From Nitrospira sp. (GTDB lineage Bacteria > Nitrospirota > Nitrospiria > Nitrospirales > Nitrospiraceae), in contig JAURZE010000022.1 of assembly GCA_030653545.1 (NCBI GenBank), positions 496,001-560,000 on the forward strand: 64,000 bases of DNA, in the 5' to 3' direction. Under the pieces are notes generated by a model. That model did not search any database and was not told the DNA's origin. It was given only the letters and a program-made list of their open reading frames with translations. Positions within the stretch are counted from its first letter, which is position 1; each line of letters opens with the position of its first letter. Of this stretch, positions 53,477 to 63,279 are shown in pieces. Made by a program: the position numbers and the translations under genes.

Positions 53477-53517
53477 GTCCGATGCGGAGTCTCACTACGT
53501 GAGACTCCGCATCGGAC
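53477..53517 (-). terminator. Long perfect hairpin after the haemoglobin gene
   Basis: A 19-bp perfect stem (GTCCGATGCGGAGTCTCAC pairing with GTGAGACTCCGCATCGGAC) with a three-base loop sits just beyond the stop of the truncated haemoglobin gene. No T-run follows. It probably ends or stabilises that transcript. Confidence 0.65.
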
Positions 53518-53521
53518 ACAC

Positions 53522-53965
53522 TTACTTCTTCTCGACGATGTCGCCCTTCATCGGACCGAGCACACCCAACAGCTCATCCTTCTCTGTCTTGCCGACCTTG
53601 TGATGATCCAGGGCCGCGACGAGATCTTCGACCAACGCACCGAAAGCCGCATCGGTCACACCCATGCCGGCATGCGTCTGCGTCATCGTGCGACCGCTGT
53701 ACTTGCAAGGCCCGCCGCTCGCTTCGCAGATCTGATTGACGAGATGCATCTTGAGCTTCGTGAGATCCGTACTCGCGAAATATCCGTTGATCCGCTTATC
53801 GCCTCCGACATTCCCCACAAACGTCTCGACCACCGCGGTGATCGCGCCCTTGCCCCCCAAACGGTCATAGAGCGACTTGCCTTGAGCGGGGTTCCCCGCG
53901 CAGGCCGCCCCCGCCATCAGCACCACACTCAAGACCGCCATACTCATCACACTCTGCATCTTCAT
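53522..53965 (-). CDS. Exported group 1 truncated haemoglobin
   Basis: A 147-residue protein. After a signal peptide (VLMAGAACAGN) comes a truncated haemoglobin: SLYDRLGGKGAITAVVETFVGNVGGDKRINGYF, then LTKLKMHLVNQICEASGGPCKYSGRTMTQTHAGMGVTDAAFGALVEDLVAALDHHKVG. The proximal His is in THAGMGV. Truncated haemoglobins bind O2 and NO; export to the periplasm is unusual. Likely role: NO detoxification or O2/NO sensing near respiratory enzymes. Confidence 0.9.
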   Translation of the reverse strand: MKMQSVMSMAVLSVVLMAGAACAGNPAQGKSLYDRLGGKGAITAVVETFVGNVGGDKRINGYFASTDLTKLKMHLVNQICEASGGPCKYSGRTMTQTHAGMGVTDAAFGALVEDLVAALDHHKVGKTEKDELLGVLGPMKGDIVEKK

Positions 53966-53998
53966 CGCACACCTCCAGTATTGATTAATAAATAGGGC

Positions 53999-54667
53999 TT
54001 ACCGCCCCTCCCCACCGCTCACGAACGCCTGCCACCGACGCAGTTGATCGGCTTCTCGCCCTGGAATAAAGTCAGGACAATCGATCCGCAATTGCCCCTC
54101 GCCCATCGGTTTATTCACCAGTCCGCAATGGTGAGGCCGCACGGCATCGGCATGGACATAGGGCTGAAAATAGGTGCACCCTGCGCACATCCTCGCGACC
54201 GAGATCACCCCCTGGCCCTGCAGCGAATGAATCACCTTGGTGAGCCCTCGCAGGAATATCGCCTGCTCGTCCGGCGTGAGACTCTTGACGCCGGCATCGA
54301 CGACCTCAGTCCATCCCCTTGCCTCACGGACTTCGCGTCGCCCCGCTGCCGTGAGCGTCAGCACGAGCGCCCGCTGGTCTTCCGCCAAACGTTCTTTCTT
54401 GACCAACTGCTTCTCGACAAGCGTGATGACGGCATCGCTCGCTGTCGCTGCCGACAGGCACAATGCGGATGCCACGTCGTTCAGCCGAACTGATTGGCCG
54501 TCCCGTTCCTCCAAGAGGACCAGGATTTGGCCCTGTGTCGGAGTGAGCTTACGCGCCGTGCCACCCTCCCAAGCCTGGCTTCGCAATGCAGCAGCGACTT
54601 TGGTCAGGCCCGCCGTAATATGATCAACTATGGTCTTTTCACCGTGCATCGAAAGGCGTTTCCCCAT
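53999..54667 (-). CDS. MarR-family regulator with C-terminal cysteine cluster
   Basis: About 222 residues. The MarR winged helix is clear (LTPTQGQILVLLEERDGQSVRLNDVASALCLSAATASDAVITLVEKQLVKKERLAEDQRALVLTLTAAGRREV). The C-terminal 70 residues add CAGCTYFQPYV, HHCGLVNKPM and RIDCPDF, a four-Cys/two-His set suited to an Fe-S cluster or zinc. It starts behind AAGGAGC, 11 bases after the DUF2024 stop. It should bind the inverted repeat at 54970-54999. Confidence 0.9.
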   Translation of the reverse strand: MGKRLSMHGEKTIVDHITAGLTKVAAALRSQAWEGGTARKLTPTQGQILVLLEERDGQSVRLNDVASALCLSAATASDAVITLVEKQLVKKERLAEDQRALVLTLTAAGRREVREARGWTEVVDAGVKSLTPDEQAIFLRGLTKVIHSLQGQGVISVARMCAGCTYFQPYVHADAVRPHHCGLVNKPMGEGQLRIDCPDFIPGREADQLRRWQAFVSGGEGR

Positions 54668-54678
54668 TGGACGCTCCT

Positions 54679-54933
54679 TTACGCAGACAAGGACACAATG
54701 AATCCGCCGGTTTGCCGGAACTCCTTCTGCTGATGCTCCGTAAACATGACCAAGGGCTCCTGGTGGCAGAACCGGCACTCCTCCGCCGTGACCGCGACCG
54801 CCGCATACCCCTGGGCCGCCACATACTCATTCGCCAATCTGAGAGCCGTCGCCTGATCCCCCGTCATGACGTCAAAGTGCAGGGTCTTTCCCGGCACCTC
54901 CACCCACGTATCGAACACCTTCACCGCATCCAT
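54679..54933 (-). CDS. DUF2024 family protein
   Basis: About 84 residues from 54933, behind AAGGAGC. It matches DUF2024: VKVFDTWVEVPGKTLHFDVMT, then TAEECRFCHQEPLVMF with a Cys pair, then GGFIVSLSA. Function unknown. First gene of a two-gene operon with the MarR regulator, directly behind its operator. Confidence 0.9.
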   Translation of the reverse strand: MDAVKVFDTWVEVPGKTLHFDVMTGDQATALRLANEYVAAQGYAAVAVTAEECRFCHQEPLVMFTEHQQKEFRQTGGFIVSLSA

Positions 54934-54969
54934 CCCTAGCTCCTTTCCAATAACGCTCGCCAACTGTTA

Positions 54970-54999
54970 AGGACTCCTGATTATATAGCAAGGAGTCCT
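54970..54999 (-). promoter_or_regulatory. MarR-type operator overlapping a promoter
   Basis: A 9-bp inverted repeat AGGACTCCT-N12-AGGAGTCCT flanks a -10 (TATATA or TATAAT, 54987-54980). A TTGACG -35 lies 18 bases upstream (55011-55006), so the repeat straddles the promoter core, as for a repressor site. It stands 37 bases before the DUF2024 start. Confidence 0.75.
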
Positions 55000-55352
55000 A
55001 CTGTACGTCAACCCCCCTCTTATGTGGGGACATGAAACGAATCGCGCAGCCTACCGCCGCAGCCCTGCTACTTGATCGAAGATGGAAATGAACCTTACGT
55101 GAAGAGGAGGCGCGGCAATCCTGCCCAACACCATGACGGGGCCGGATCGCTTCTGAACCTCACCCCTGCGGAAACGCTACGAGCCGATGAGCAGGAAAGA
55201 TCGACCGTGAGAAAAGGCTTGAAATGAGAACACAACGGAGCAATACGCAGTTTCTACTTGGAAGCACCCGCTGAGGGGACCTGCCACCGTGTTGGCAGGC
55301 CCCCGCCAAGGCCGTCTCCACTTCGATCGACAGCCGATTCCGGACAATCAGA
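55000..55352. other. Intergenic region between tex and the MarR operon
   Basis: No gene is seen. It carries the -35 of the MarR/DUF2024 promoter and a strong hairpin (55275-55304). Confidence 0.5.
55275..55304 (-). terminator. Hairpin downstream of tex
   Basis: GGGGaCCTGCCA pairs with TGGCAGGcCCCC around a six-base loop, with one mismatch. It lies about 50 bases past the tex stop and may terminate that gene; a T-run is absent. Confidence 0.45.
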
Positions 55353-57776
55353 CTATGACGACTTCTGCTTGGCGCGCGCTAAGGCTAATGCCATGGCCAT
55401 CGTCCCACCGGGCGGTGGCTGCCGATCCACAGGACGTTGAGCCATGGGCTGGCGCCGCCCCTGCGACTCGGGCGGCACGCCCGCACCGGCCTCGCCCGAT
55501 GACGGACGCGAAGAAGCCACACTCCCTGGCGCGTCATCGAGACGCATCGTCAAGGAGATGCGCTGACGCTTCACGTCAACCTCCATCACCTTCACCTTGA
55601 CGATTTGACCCGGCTTCACCACCTCGTGCGGATCCTTGACGAACTTGTTGGCCAGCGCCGACACATGCACGAGCCCGTCCTGATGGACACCGACATCGAC
55701 GAAGGCCCCAAACGCCGCCACGTTCGTCACGACGCCTTCGAGCACCATACCCGGATGCAAGTCGGTCAGAGACTCGACGCCTTCTTGGAATGTGGCCGTC
55801 TTGAACTCCGGGCGCGGATCGCGACCGGGCTTTTCCAGCTCCGTCAGGATATCGCGCACGGTCGGCACGCCGAACTTCTCATCGGTAAATTCAGCCGGCG
55901 ATAACCCTTTCAACAACGCCGGCTGCCCCATGACATCCGTAATGCCTTTGCCGACACGCGCGAGAATGCGCTCGACCACCGGATAGGCCTCCGGATGGAC
56001 CGACGAGCGATCCAAGGGATTGTCGCCGTCGTTGATCCGCAAGAATCCGGCTGCTTGCTCAAACGTCTTCTCGCCCAACCGAGGCACCTTGCGCATCGTG
56101 ATGCGGTTCCGGAACGGCCCATTGGCGTCGCGGTATTCGACGATATGCTTTGCCAACAGCTGATTCAGGCCGGACACCCGCGCCAGCAGCGGAACCGACG
56201 CGGTATTGACGTCGACTCCGACGGCGTTCACGCAATCTTCCACCGTCGCATCGAGCGAGCGCGCCAGCAAGTGCTGATTGACATCATGTTGATACTGACC
56301 GACGCCGATCGCTTTCGGCTCAATCTTCACCAATTCGGCCAGCGGATCTTGCAGACGACGGGCAATGGAGACTGCACCCCGCAAACTGACGTCCAACGCA
56401 GGAAACTCGGCCGCGGCAAACGCCGACGCGGAATAGACCGAGGCCCCGGCTTCACTGACGACAATCTTCGCCAGTTTCTGCTCCGGCTTCTTCGCCGCAA
56501 TCAGCTTCACCAACTCCGTCGCCAGCTTATCGGACTCGCGGCTGGCCGTGCCGTTCCCGATCGATATCAGCTCCACTCCGTGCTGCAGCACCAATCGCCC
56601 CAGCGTCGCCAACGACTCTTGCCACTCATTGCGCGGCTGATGCGGATAAATCGTCGCGGTCTCCAACAGTTTCCCCGTCGCATCGACGACCGCCACCTTG
56701 CAACCGGTGCGCAGTCCCGGATCGAGCCCCAGCACGGCCTTCGGACCGGCGGGTGCCGCCAGGAGGAGCTCGTGCAGATTCCGGCCGAAGATTCTAATCG
56801 CTTCCGCTTCCGCCGCTTCACGTAGCTGCAGCAATAATTCCGTACTGAGATGCAGATGAATTTTCACGCGCCAGGCCCAGCGACAGACATCGGCCAGCCA
56901 CTTGTCGGCGGGCCGGCCGCGATCCGCGATCCCAACATGCCCCGCGATCATCGCGGCACAGGGATGCGGCACCATCGCCTCCAGCTGCTCACCGAGCCCC
57001 AGCTCAACCTTCAAGACGCCTAACCCCCAGCCGCGGAACAGGGCGAGCGCACGATGGGATGGAATCGTGCGGATTGTCTCGGAATAGGCATAGTAGTCGC
57101 GAAACTTTTCTTCCTCTGCCGTCTCTTTCCCCTTCACCACGGTCGAGGTGACGTAGCCCTGCTCCCAGAGCCTCGTCCGAAGCGCCGCCAGCAACTCGGC
57201 GGTCTCCGCAAAGCGCTCGACCAGAATGTCCCGGGCTCCCTCGAGCGCCGCCTTCGCATCGGGGACATTGATCGCATCGACCCCGTCGCTAGCCGGCTTG
57301 ACGATCACGTACTTGACGGCTTCCTGTTCGGGATCCAGCATGGGATTGGACAACAGGACATCCGCCAACGGCTCTAGTCCCGCTTCACGGGCAATCTGCG
57401 CACGCGTACGCCGTTTGGGCTTATACGGCAGATACAGGTCTTCCAGCGTCTGCTTGGTCGCCGCCGATTCGATCGTCCCCCGCAAGTCCTGTGTCAGCTT
57501 CCCCTGCTCCTCGATCGACGCCAGAATCGTCGCCCGCCGCTCTTCCAACTCGCGCAGATAGCGCAACCGTTCTTCCAGCGTGCGGAGATGCGTGTCGTCT
57601 AAATTTCCCGTGGCTTCTTTCCGATAACGCGCCACGAACGGCACCGTCGAACCTTCATCGAGCAATGCCACCGCTGCGGCCACCTGATGGGCGCCGACGC
57701 TGAGCTCTGTCGCAATGAGGCGAACAATCTTTTCCTGAGCTGAATCCGACACAACGACCTTGGGTGAAGATGCCAT
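55353..57776 (-). CDS. tex: Transcription accessory protein Tex
   Basis: An 807-residue RNA-binding protein of normal Tex length. N-terminal helical domain ([21 protein letters not shown]...[44 protein letters not shown]), YqgF-like RNase H fold ([25 protein letters not shown]), HhH repeats ([29 protein letters not shown]), and C-terminal S1 domain ([34 protein letters not shown]). Tex influences transcription and RNA stability. The start at 57776 is chosen at MASSPKVVV; the open frame continues without support. Confidence 0.95.
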   Translation of the reverse strand: MASSPKVVVSDSAQEKIVRLIATELSVGAHQVAAAVALLDEGSTVPFVARYRKEATGNLDDTHLRTLEERLRYLRELEERRATILASIEEQGKLTQDLRGTIESAATKQTLEDLYLPYKPKRRTRAQIAREAGLEPLADVLLSNPMLDPEQEAVKYVIVKPASDGVDAINVPDAKAALEGARDILVERFAETAELLAALRTRLWEQGYVTSTVVKGKETAEEEKFRDYYAYSETIRTIPSHRALALFRGWGLGVLKVELGLGEQLEAMVPHPCAAMIAGHVGIADRGRPADKWLADVCRWAWRVKIHLHLSTELLLQLREAAEAEAIRIFGRNLHELLLAAPAGPKAVLGLDPGLRTGCKVAVVDATGKLLETATIYPHQPRNEWQESLATLGRLVLQHGVELISIGNGTASRESDKLATELVKLIAAKKPEQKLAKIVVSEAGASVYSASAFAAAEFPALDVSLRGAVSIARRLQDPLAELVKIEPKAIGVGQYQHDVNQHLLARSLDATVEDCVNAVGVDVNTASVPLLARVSGLNQLLAKHIVEYRDANGPFRNRITMRKVPRLGEKTFEQAAGFLRINDGDNPLDRSSVHPEAYPVVERILARVGKGITDVMGQPALLKGLSPAEFTDEKFGVPTVRDILTELEKPGRDPRPEFKTATFQEGVESLTDLHPGMVLEGVVTNVAAFGAFVDVGVHQDGLVHVSALANKFVKDPHEVVKPGQIVKVKVMEVDVKRQRISLTMRLDDAPGSVASSRPSSGEAGAGVPPESQGRRQPMAQRPVDRQPPPGGTMAMALALARAKQKSS

Positions 57777-58123
57777 AGAAATATATGCCGGCACTTTCCG
57801 GAATCGGCTTAGCCGCGGCGCGCATGACGCCTTGACCAAGAGCGCATTCCTCTGATTGATGGTGAATGAAGAATCGAGCGTATCGAGCTGCTGTTCACAC
57901 TCGCGAATGAAGAAACAATTTTACGTCTTCGTGAATACCTGTGATAGCCGGGCGCGAATCTATCAGATGCCTCCCCTTGCGGCAACTCATCCGGCAGGCC
58001 CTCTGATCAGCGATCGCCCCCACAGGCTCCCCCTCTAGCAAGCCCTGGCACCGCATACACGCTAGATCTCTGCGCCCCGACTCCGTTACACTCGCACAAA
58101 AGAACACCTGTCAGGGGAATCAC
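57777..58123. other. Intergenic region between divergent tex and J-domain genes
   Basis: Nothing recognisable beyond promoter space for the two divergent genes. Confidence 0.4.
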
Positions 58124-58993
58124 ATGCTCACGTACTATCAAGTGCTCGAACTGCCGACCACGGCCACCAGCGAAGACATTAAAAAGGCCTGGCACGAACA
58201 ACTCCAAGTCTGGCATCCGGATCGATTCACCCATGCGCCGGTCCTGCAGCGCAAAGCCGAAGCCCGTACGACCTTGATCAATCAGGCGTATCAAACGCTC
58301 AACGACCCAAGTTCTCGCCAGCGCTACGATGCGACAACCGGGCCCACGCCGGTACGCCCCCACACCACGGCGTCCCCAACTCCTCCGCCGCGCCCGACCA
58401 CATCCGTGCACCCACAAACCCCGCCGCCTAGATCGCGCAGCGAACAACGCGGACCGCACCTTCCGATCATGCTGTCCCGAAAGAATCAGCCCAAGATCGC
58501 CGTGCCGGCCATCCATATCCTCGTCGATACCCGCGAACACATGCCCTACATCTTCTCCGGCCTAAGTAGGATTGCCGGCACCACCCGTCAAACCCTGCAG
58601 GCCGGCGACTATGCCATTGCCGAAGCGCCGGACATCTTTCGGGTGGAACGCAAACGGGCCGAAGAGCTCAATACGATTTTCTCCAATCCGTCGGAGAACC
58701 GGCAGCGATTCATGCGCGAACTGGAACCGCTCCTCAAGATCCCTCATCGTTTCCTGGTGATTGAAGGCGCGCTTTTCCAGCGCCTCGCCAGCGGACGCCT
58801 CGGCCAGTATCACAAGAACGGTTTGCTCGATTTTTTGGATGCGCTGACCGCGCGCTTTGGGCTGCAGATTATTTATGCGGAGCATCGAGACGAGGCGGAA
58901 GAGCGCGTCGCCAATCTCGCGACACTGCACTATGCCTACTACTACGCTGAGCAGGAAGGGCTCGGGCGCTACCTGGCCGACAACGACGTCTGA
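58124..58993 (+). CDS. Fusion of a DnaJ J-domain and an ERCC4-type nuclease
   Basis: A 289-residue protein. Residues 1-70 are a J-domain with intact HPD (WHPDRF) and the TLINQAYQTLNDPSSRQRYD end. A Pro/Thr-rich linker (about 70-125) leads to an ERCC4 (XPF/Mus81-type) nuclease: ILVDTREHMP, QAGDYAIAEAPDIFRVERKRAEEL (the GDY...VERK catalytic signature). A DnaK-recruiting domain and a structure-specific nuclease joined in one chain is uncommon. Role: possibly chaperone-assisted cutting of branched DNA. Confidence 0.88.
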   Translation: MLTYYQVLELPTTATSEDIKKAWHEQLQVWHPDRFTHAPVLQRKAEARTTLINQAYQTLNDPSSRQRYDATTGPTPVRPHTTASPTPPPRPTTSVHPQTPPPRSRSEQRGPHLPIMLSRKNQPKIAVPAIHILVDTREHMPYIFSGLSRIAGTTRQTLQAGDYAIAEAPDIFRVERKRAEELNTIFSNPSENRQRFMRELEPLLKIPHRFLVIEGALFQRLASGRLGQYHKNGLLDFLDALTARFGLQIIYAEHRDEAEERVANLATLHYAYYYAEQEGLGRYLADNDV

Positions 58994-59011
58994 CAGACAC
59001 CCGTTCCCCGA

Positions 59012-59476
59012 CTATCGACACCCCTCGAATCCCGTCTGCCGCAAGGCTTCGTAGAGCACCACCGACACCGCGTTCGAGAGATTCAAACTGCGGCTGGCAG
59101 GCCTCATCGGCACGCGAATACGCTGAGCCTCAGGAACGGCCTCGATAAGTTCGACCGGCAACCCCCGGGTTTCAGGGCCGAAGAGAAAGACATCCCCCGA
59201 CGCATAGACATTCAGGTCATAGCGGCGCGTCCCTTTCGTCGAGGCCGCAAAGATTCGGCGATGCGAAAACTGCTCCACACAATCCGCCCAGCTCTCGTGC
59301 ACGGTGATCGTGGCAAACTCGTGATAGTCCAGCCCGGCGCGCAATAGTTGCTTGTCCTCCAGCGAAAAACCGAGCGGCTTCACCAAATGCAAGCGAACGC
59401 CCGTGTTCGCACACAGGCGGATGATATTACCCGTGTTGGGGGGAATTTCAGGCTGATAGAGAATGAGGTCGAACAT
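59012..59476 (-). CDS. trmL: tRNA (cytidine(34)-2'-O)-methyltransferase
   Basis: About 154 residues from 59476, the length of TrmL. It is a minimal SPOUT enzyme: MFDLILYQPEIPPNTGNIIRLCANTGVRLHLVKPLGF, GDVFLFGPETRGLPVEL and IRVPMRPASRSLNLSNAVSVVLYEALRQ, with the trefoil-knot SAM site in the last two. It modifies the wobble base of tRNA-Leu. A longer open frame starts at 59509. Confidence 0.94.
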   Translation of the reverse strand: MFDLILYQPEIPPNTGNIIRLCANTGVRLHLVKPLGFSLEDKQLLRAGLDYHEFATITVHESWADCVEQFSHRRIFAASTKGTRRYDLNVYASGDVFLFGPETRGLPVELIEAVPEAQRIRVPMRPASRSLNLSNAVSVVLYEALRQTGFEGCR

Positions 59477-59618
59477 GAGGAACGTGACTGACCGATCAGA
59501 AGATGGCAATTGGGACGCAGTCTACCACGGCCGCCCCGAAGACCATCACTACCTTTCTAGGCAACCAGACCGAAAGAGGAAGAAAATCTGTTCATGGAAA
59601 GACGGGCCGGAAAGATCA

Positions 59619-60638
59619 TCAGGCGGCATACCCCTTCGGATTCGTACTCTGCCAACGCCAGGCATCGGCGCACATCACATCCAGTCCCCGTTCAGCGCGC
59701 CAGCCCAATTGCGCCAGCGCCTGCTTCGGATCGGCATAGCAGGAAGCAATGTCGCCGGGACGCCGGGACGCGACCTGATAAGGAACCGGCTTTCCGCTGG
59801 CTCGCTCAAACGCCCGCACGATTTCCAACACGCTATACCCGTTCCCCGTTCCCAAATTTACCGTCAAGCACTCCTTCATCTGCTTGGACCGCTCCAGCGC
59901 CTGCAACGCCTTGAGATGCCCGAGAGCCAAATCCACCACATGAATGTAGTCTCGAACACCCGTTCCGTCCGGAGTGGGATAGTCGCCGCCCCAGACATTG
60001 AGACTCGCCCGACGCCCCACAGCGACCTGCGCCACAAAAGGAAGCAGGTTATTCGGTACACCACGGGGATCTTCTCCGATCAACCCGCTGGCATGGGCGC
60101 CCACCGGGTTGAAGTACCGCAGAATGCAGAGCCGCCAGGATTGATCGCTCCGCTGCAAGTCGCGCAAGATTTCCTCCACCATCAACTTTGAGCGGCCATA
60201 CGGATTGGTCGCCGAGAGAGGATGATCCTCCGTCAAGGGTAACCGTTGCGGGTCGCCGTACACGGTGGCCGACGAGCTGAACACCAATTGCTTTACGCCG
60301 CACTCACTCATCGCTTCCAACAGGCGTAATGTACCGACCACATTGTTATCATAGTAGGACAGCGGCTGTTCCACCGACTCGCCCACGGCCTTCAGCCCGG
60401 CAAAGTGAATCACCGCTGTGGCCTTGCTCGTGCGCAACGCGGCAACCAGAGCGGCACGATCGCGGCAGTCGCCGCGGACCAGCGGGACAGGCTTTCCGGT
60501 GATGCGCTGCACGCGCGCCAACGCTTCAGGGTGGCTGTTGCTGAAATTATCGAAAACGGTGACCTCAAATCCGGCTTGCAGCAACTCCACACAGGTGTGA
60601 GAACCAATGTAACCCGCACCGCCAGTAACCAGAATCAT
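59619..60638 (-). CDS. galE: UDP-glucose 4-epimerase
   Basis: A 339-residue SDR of GalE length. NAD-binding GGAGYIGSH near the N-terminus, FSSSATVYGDPQRLPLTEDHPLSATNPYGRSKLMVEEIL with the SxS and YxxxK catalytic set, and GTGNGYSVLEIVRAFERASGKPVPYQVASRRPGDIASCYAD. It interconverts UDP-glucose and UDP-galactose for surface polysaccharide. Confidence 0.95.
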   Translation of the reverse strand: MILVTGGAGYIGSHTCVELLQAGFEVTVFDNFSNSHPEALARVQRITGKPVPLVRGDCRDRAALVAALRTSKATAVIHFAGLKAVGESVEQPLSYYDNNVVGTLRLLEAMSECGVKQLVFSSSATVYGDPQRLPLTEDHPLSATNPYGRSKLMVEEILRDLQRSDQSWRLCILRYFNPVGAHASGLIGEDPRGVPNNLLPFVAQVAVGRRASLNVWGGDYPTPDGTGVRDYIHVVDLALGHLKALQALERSKQMKECLTVNLGTGNGYSVLEIVRAFERASGKPVPYQVASRRPGDIASCYADPKQALAQLGWRAERGLDVMCADAWRWQSTNPKGYAA

Positions 60639-61015
60639 TGCCAGCCCTCCCCTGAATCAGCCCGGTCATCGGCATCTCGCCTGAGCACATCATTGCCCTC
60701 AGCCAAGCTCGCTTTCGACGTTCTCAACATACGTCTCACGCTTCTCATAAGAAACAGTCGCCTCACCCGTGACCAGCTTATCAAACTGGGAACCAGCGTC
60801 AAACGATGCGTATCATTCTTCCCGCTACCCGCTCTCGGTTTTTGAGTCAAGTCGGACCAGGGCACTGGGGCGGAGCGACCTCGCCAAGGAAAGTGAATCC
60901 CTTTTAATATGATGGTCTCTCATACGCCAGGCCGACTCTTCCCGATAGCCCGGAGTGGTGAATTTCAGAATCCCGGTGTATCTTGGAGCATCGACCTCCA
61001 GCCTAGAGGAACAGG
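60639..61015. other. Intergenic region between divergent galE and TPR genes
   Basis: No gene is supported. No clear promoter or repeat was identified. Confidence 0.4.
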
Positions 61016-62785
61016 ATGTTCGGAAACAGCGCGGTCGTATTGCACAGGTCTCAGACAATCCCCGTACTCCGATGCCGATACGGGATCAGACTCCTGACGA
61101 TCTGGCTCACGGCGATCCTCTCGACGACCGCGGGCGCGTGGGCACAGGATCCACGGCATGTGTCCCCGGAGCGCTTGGCGGAACAGGCCAAGGCCGTGTG
61201 GGAAAGCGGCGCCATTGTACCGGCACTCGATTTGATCGAAGAAGGGATTCATCACCACCCTCGGGCTCTCACGCTCTATAAATTGCGCGGGGACATCCTC
61301 GCCGCCGCCCGTGGCCCTCAGGAAGCGGTGCAGGCCTACGAAACCGCCCTCGCCCAACAACCGACCGCCCTGGATGTCCGCTGGGCTAAATGGAGTGTGT
61401 TGATGCGCTGGGGGCAGGCGGAGGAATCGCTGGCTGAGCTGCAGCGCATTGAAAACATCGACCCCCAGAATCCACTCGTGCATCTGCGCCTCGCTCAGGA
61501 ACTCCGTAAGCTCGACCGCTTGGAAGACTCCCTGATGTCCTATCAGAAAGCCGTGGCGCTCGCGCCAGAGCTCCTTGGCTGGAGACTGGCGATGGCCCGG
61601 GCGCGGTTCGATATTCTGGACTATCGCGGGGCCGATGCCGACGTGCAATACGTCCTCAACAAAGTGCCCCCGGGCTCTCCGGTGGAACTCCCGGCCAAGA
61701 ACCAACTCGCGCAGCATTACGAGTCGATGGAGCGGGGCCGCCGCTTTACCCCTGCGCTCACGCCGGATGCGACCGAGAAACAACTGAAAGAATGGGCCGC
61801 GATTCGCGCCGACGCCTGGAGGCTCTTCTCAGCCGGTCGCTATCAGGAAGCCGAGCCGATCTACCGGCGAATCATGACGCTCAACCCCAGAGACACGCTG
61901 GCCACCCATCAATTAGGACTGACCCTCATGCAGCTCGGGCGATGCAAAGAGGCACTGGCCATCTTCGGCAATGTACTCAACATGAATCCCAGCGAGGACG
62001 ACTACGCCGATACGGTGTTTCGCATGGGAGTCTGCCTTGTGGAACTCGAGCAGTGGGAAGACGCGTTCGTCCATTTTCAAACGCTCTATGACACCGCCGT
62101 GGAGTTTGAACAAAACAACAACGATGTCCAACTGCCCGCCGGCACACGCGTGCTCGCGAAGGACAAACTGGCCCGGTGGCTCGACAAGATCCGTCCGCAT
62201 GTCCCTGAATTAGCCCAGATGAAAGCAGCGGAAGCGGCGGCGGCTCCCGCCCCGCCCCGAGAAAAATCCCCGTCCACGGCGCTGGCGGAAGAAGCCCTGT
62301 TTGAAAAAGCTCTGGAACGGCTCACGCCGCAGAAGGCATTAGATCCGCAGGCCTCACTGATGGGCCGGGACGCTGATTTCAGCTGGTTTCGCTTTGTCAT
62401 ATCGGCCGGCAAGGTCATCCGTGACGATTTCCCGACCGGCGCGCACGAATTCATTCCGCTCAATCCGAATGACACCTTCCCCTCCACACAACCCGAGATC
62501 TACCTGGTGTTCGGGCTCGTATCGGCGTCGTACGATGCCATCCCGCTCTCCGCTCACTGTTTTCTGGAGATCGCTGAGGTCACCGGCAACGCGCCGCCCG
62601 TCGCACAAGACCAGGTCATGATGGCCATGAATGACCAGTCCGGCTACTTCCGCCTCCCGGCCCCTAAGACCGGCTGGACACCAGGGCTCTATCGCTGTGG
62701 ATTATTCGCCGGTGAACGCACATCCGCCTATACACAAGCCGACGAGGTGCGCTTTCGAATCCTCCGGCCGACACCACCCAACTAG
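61016..62785 (+). CDS. Exported TPR-repeat protein
   Basis: A 589-residue protein with a signal sequence (LLTIWLTAILSTTAGAWAQD) and at least six tetratricopeptide units in two groups (about 50-225 and 265-385), e.g. EAVQAYETALAQQPTALDVRWAKWSVLMRWGQAEESLAELQRIENIDPQ. A charged linker leads to a C-terminal beta-rich domain (FSWFRFVISAGKVIRDDFPTGAHEFIPLNPNDTFPSTQPEIYLVFGLV) of unknown type. It probably scaffolds an envelope process. Confidence 0.85.
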   Translation: MFGNSAVVLHRSQTIPVLRCRYGIRLLTIWLTAILSTTAGAWAQDPRHVSPERLAEQAKAVWESGAIVPALDLIEEGIHHHPRALTLYKLRGDILAAARGPQEAVQAYETALAQQPTALDVRWAKWSVLMRWGQAEESLAELQRIENIDPQNPLVHLRLAQELRKLDRLEDSLMSYQKAVALAPELLGWRLAMARARFDILDYRGADADVQYVLNKVPPGSPVELPAKNQLAQHYESMERGRRFTPALTPDATEKQLKEWAAIRADAWRLFSAGRYQEAEPIYRRIMTLNPRDTLATHQLGLTLMQLGRCKEALAIFGNVLNMNPSEDDYADTVFRMGVCLVELEQWEDAFVHFQTLYDTAVEFEQNNNDVQLPAGTRVLAKDKLARWLDKIRPHVPELAQMKAAEAAAAPAPPREKSPSTALAEEALFEKALERLTPQKALDPQASLMGRDADFSWFRFVISAGKVIRDDFPTGAHEFIPLNPNDTFPSTQPEIYLVFGLVSASYDAIPLSAHCFLEIAEVTGNAPPVAQDQVMMAMNDQSGYFRLPAPKTGWTPGLYRCGLFAGERTSAYTQADEVRFRILRPTPPN

Positions 62786-62913
62786 CACAGCAGCTCGCCG
62801 GCAGAACATCGCCGGTCGCAGAGCCTGCTACGCCGAGGCCGGTCTATTGCCGATTAGACAGCGCGCGGGAGCCCCCTACCAGCAGGAACCGGGAGGCGCG
62901 ACGAGGTGAGGAT

Positions 62914-63279
62914 CTATGGAATCGTTCGGCTTTGCTCATTGGAGAAGGGGCTTTCATTCCCGTTGGTATCGTAAGCCGACACCGCAAAGAAGTACGTCAC
63001 ACCCTTCGTCAGATTCGTCATCTGATAGGTCGTGGTAGACGCAGACAAGGTGGCAATCGGATTTCCGTAGGTCCCAGCAGTGGTCGATCGATAAATCTTG
63101 TACCCGGCCAGGTCCGATGCGGCGACCGGATCCCATTGAAACGTCAACGACGCCGTGGCGGCAGGAGCCTGCGCGGCCGGAGGCGCACTGTCGCTCCCTC
63201 CCCCGCCGGTACACCCACCAAAGACTGCCCCGACAGCCGCCACTATTACCAATCCCAATCCGAACGATGCTCGTACCAC
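62914..63279 (-). CDS. Fibronectin type III lipoprotein
   Basis: A 121-residue lipoprotein (signal ending VGAVFGGC). A Ser/Ala linker leads to one FN3 domain: LTFQWDPVAASDLAGYKIYRSTTAGTYGNPIATLSASTTTYQMTNLTKGVTYFFAVSAYDTNGNESPFSNEQSRTI, with the tryptophan and YFFAVSAYD signature. Role: adhesion or protein contact at the envelope, unproven. Confidence 0.9.
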   Translation of the reverse strand: MVRASFGLGLVIVAAVGAVFGGCTGGGGSDSAPPAAQAPAATASLTFQWDPVAASDLAGYKIYRSTTAGTYGNPIATLSASTTTYQMTNLTKGVTYFFAVSAYDTNGNESPFSNEQSRTIP

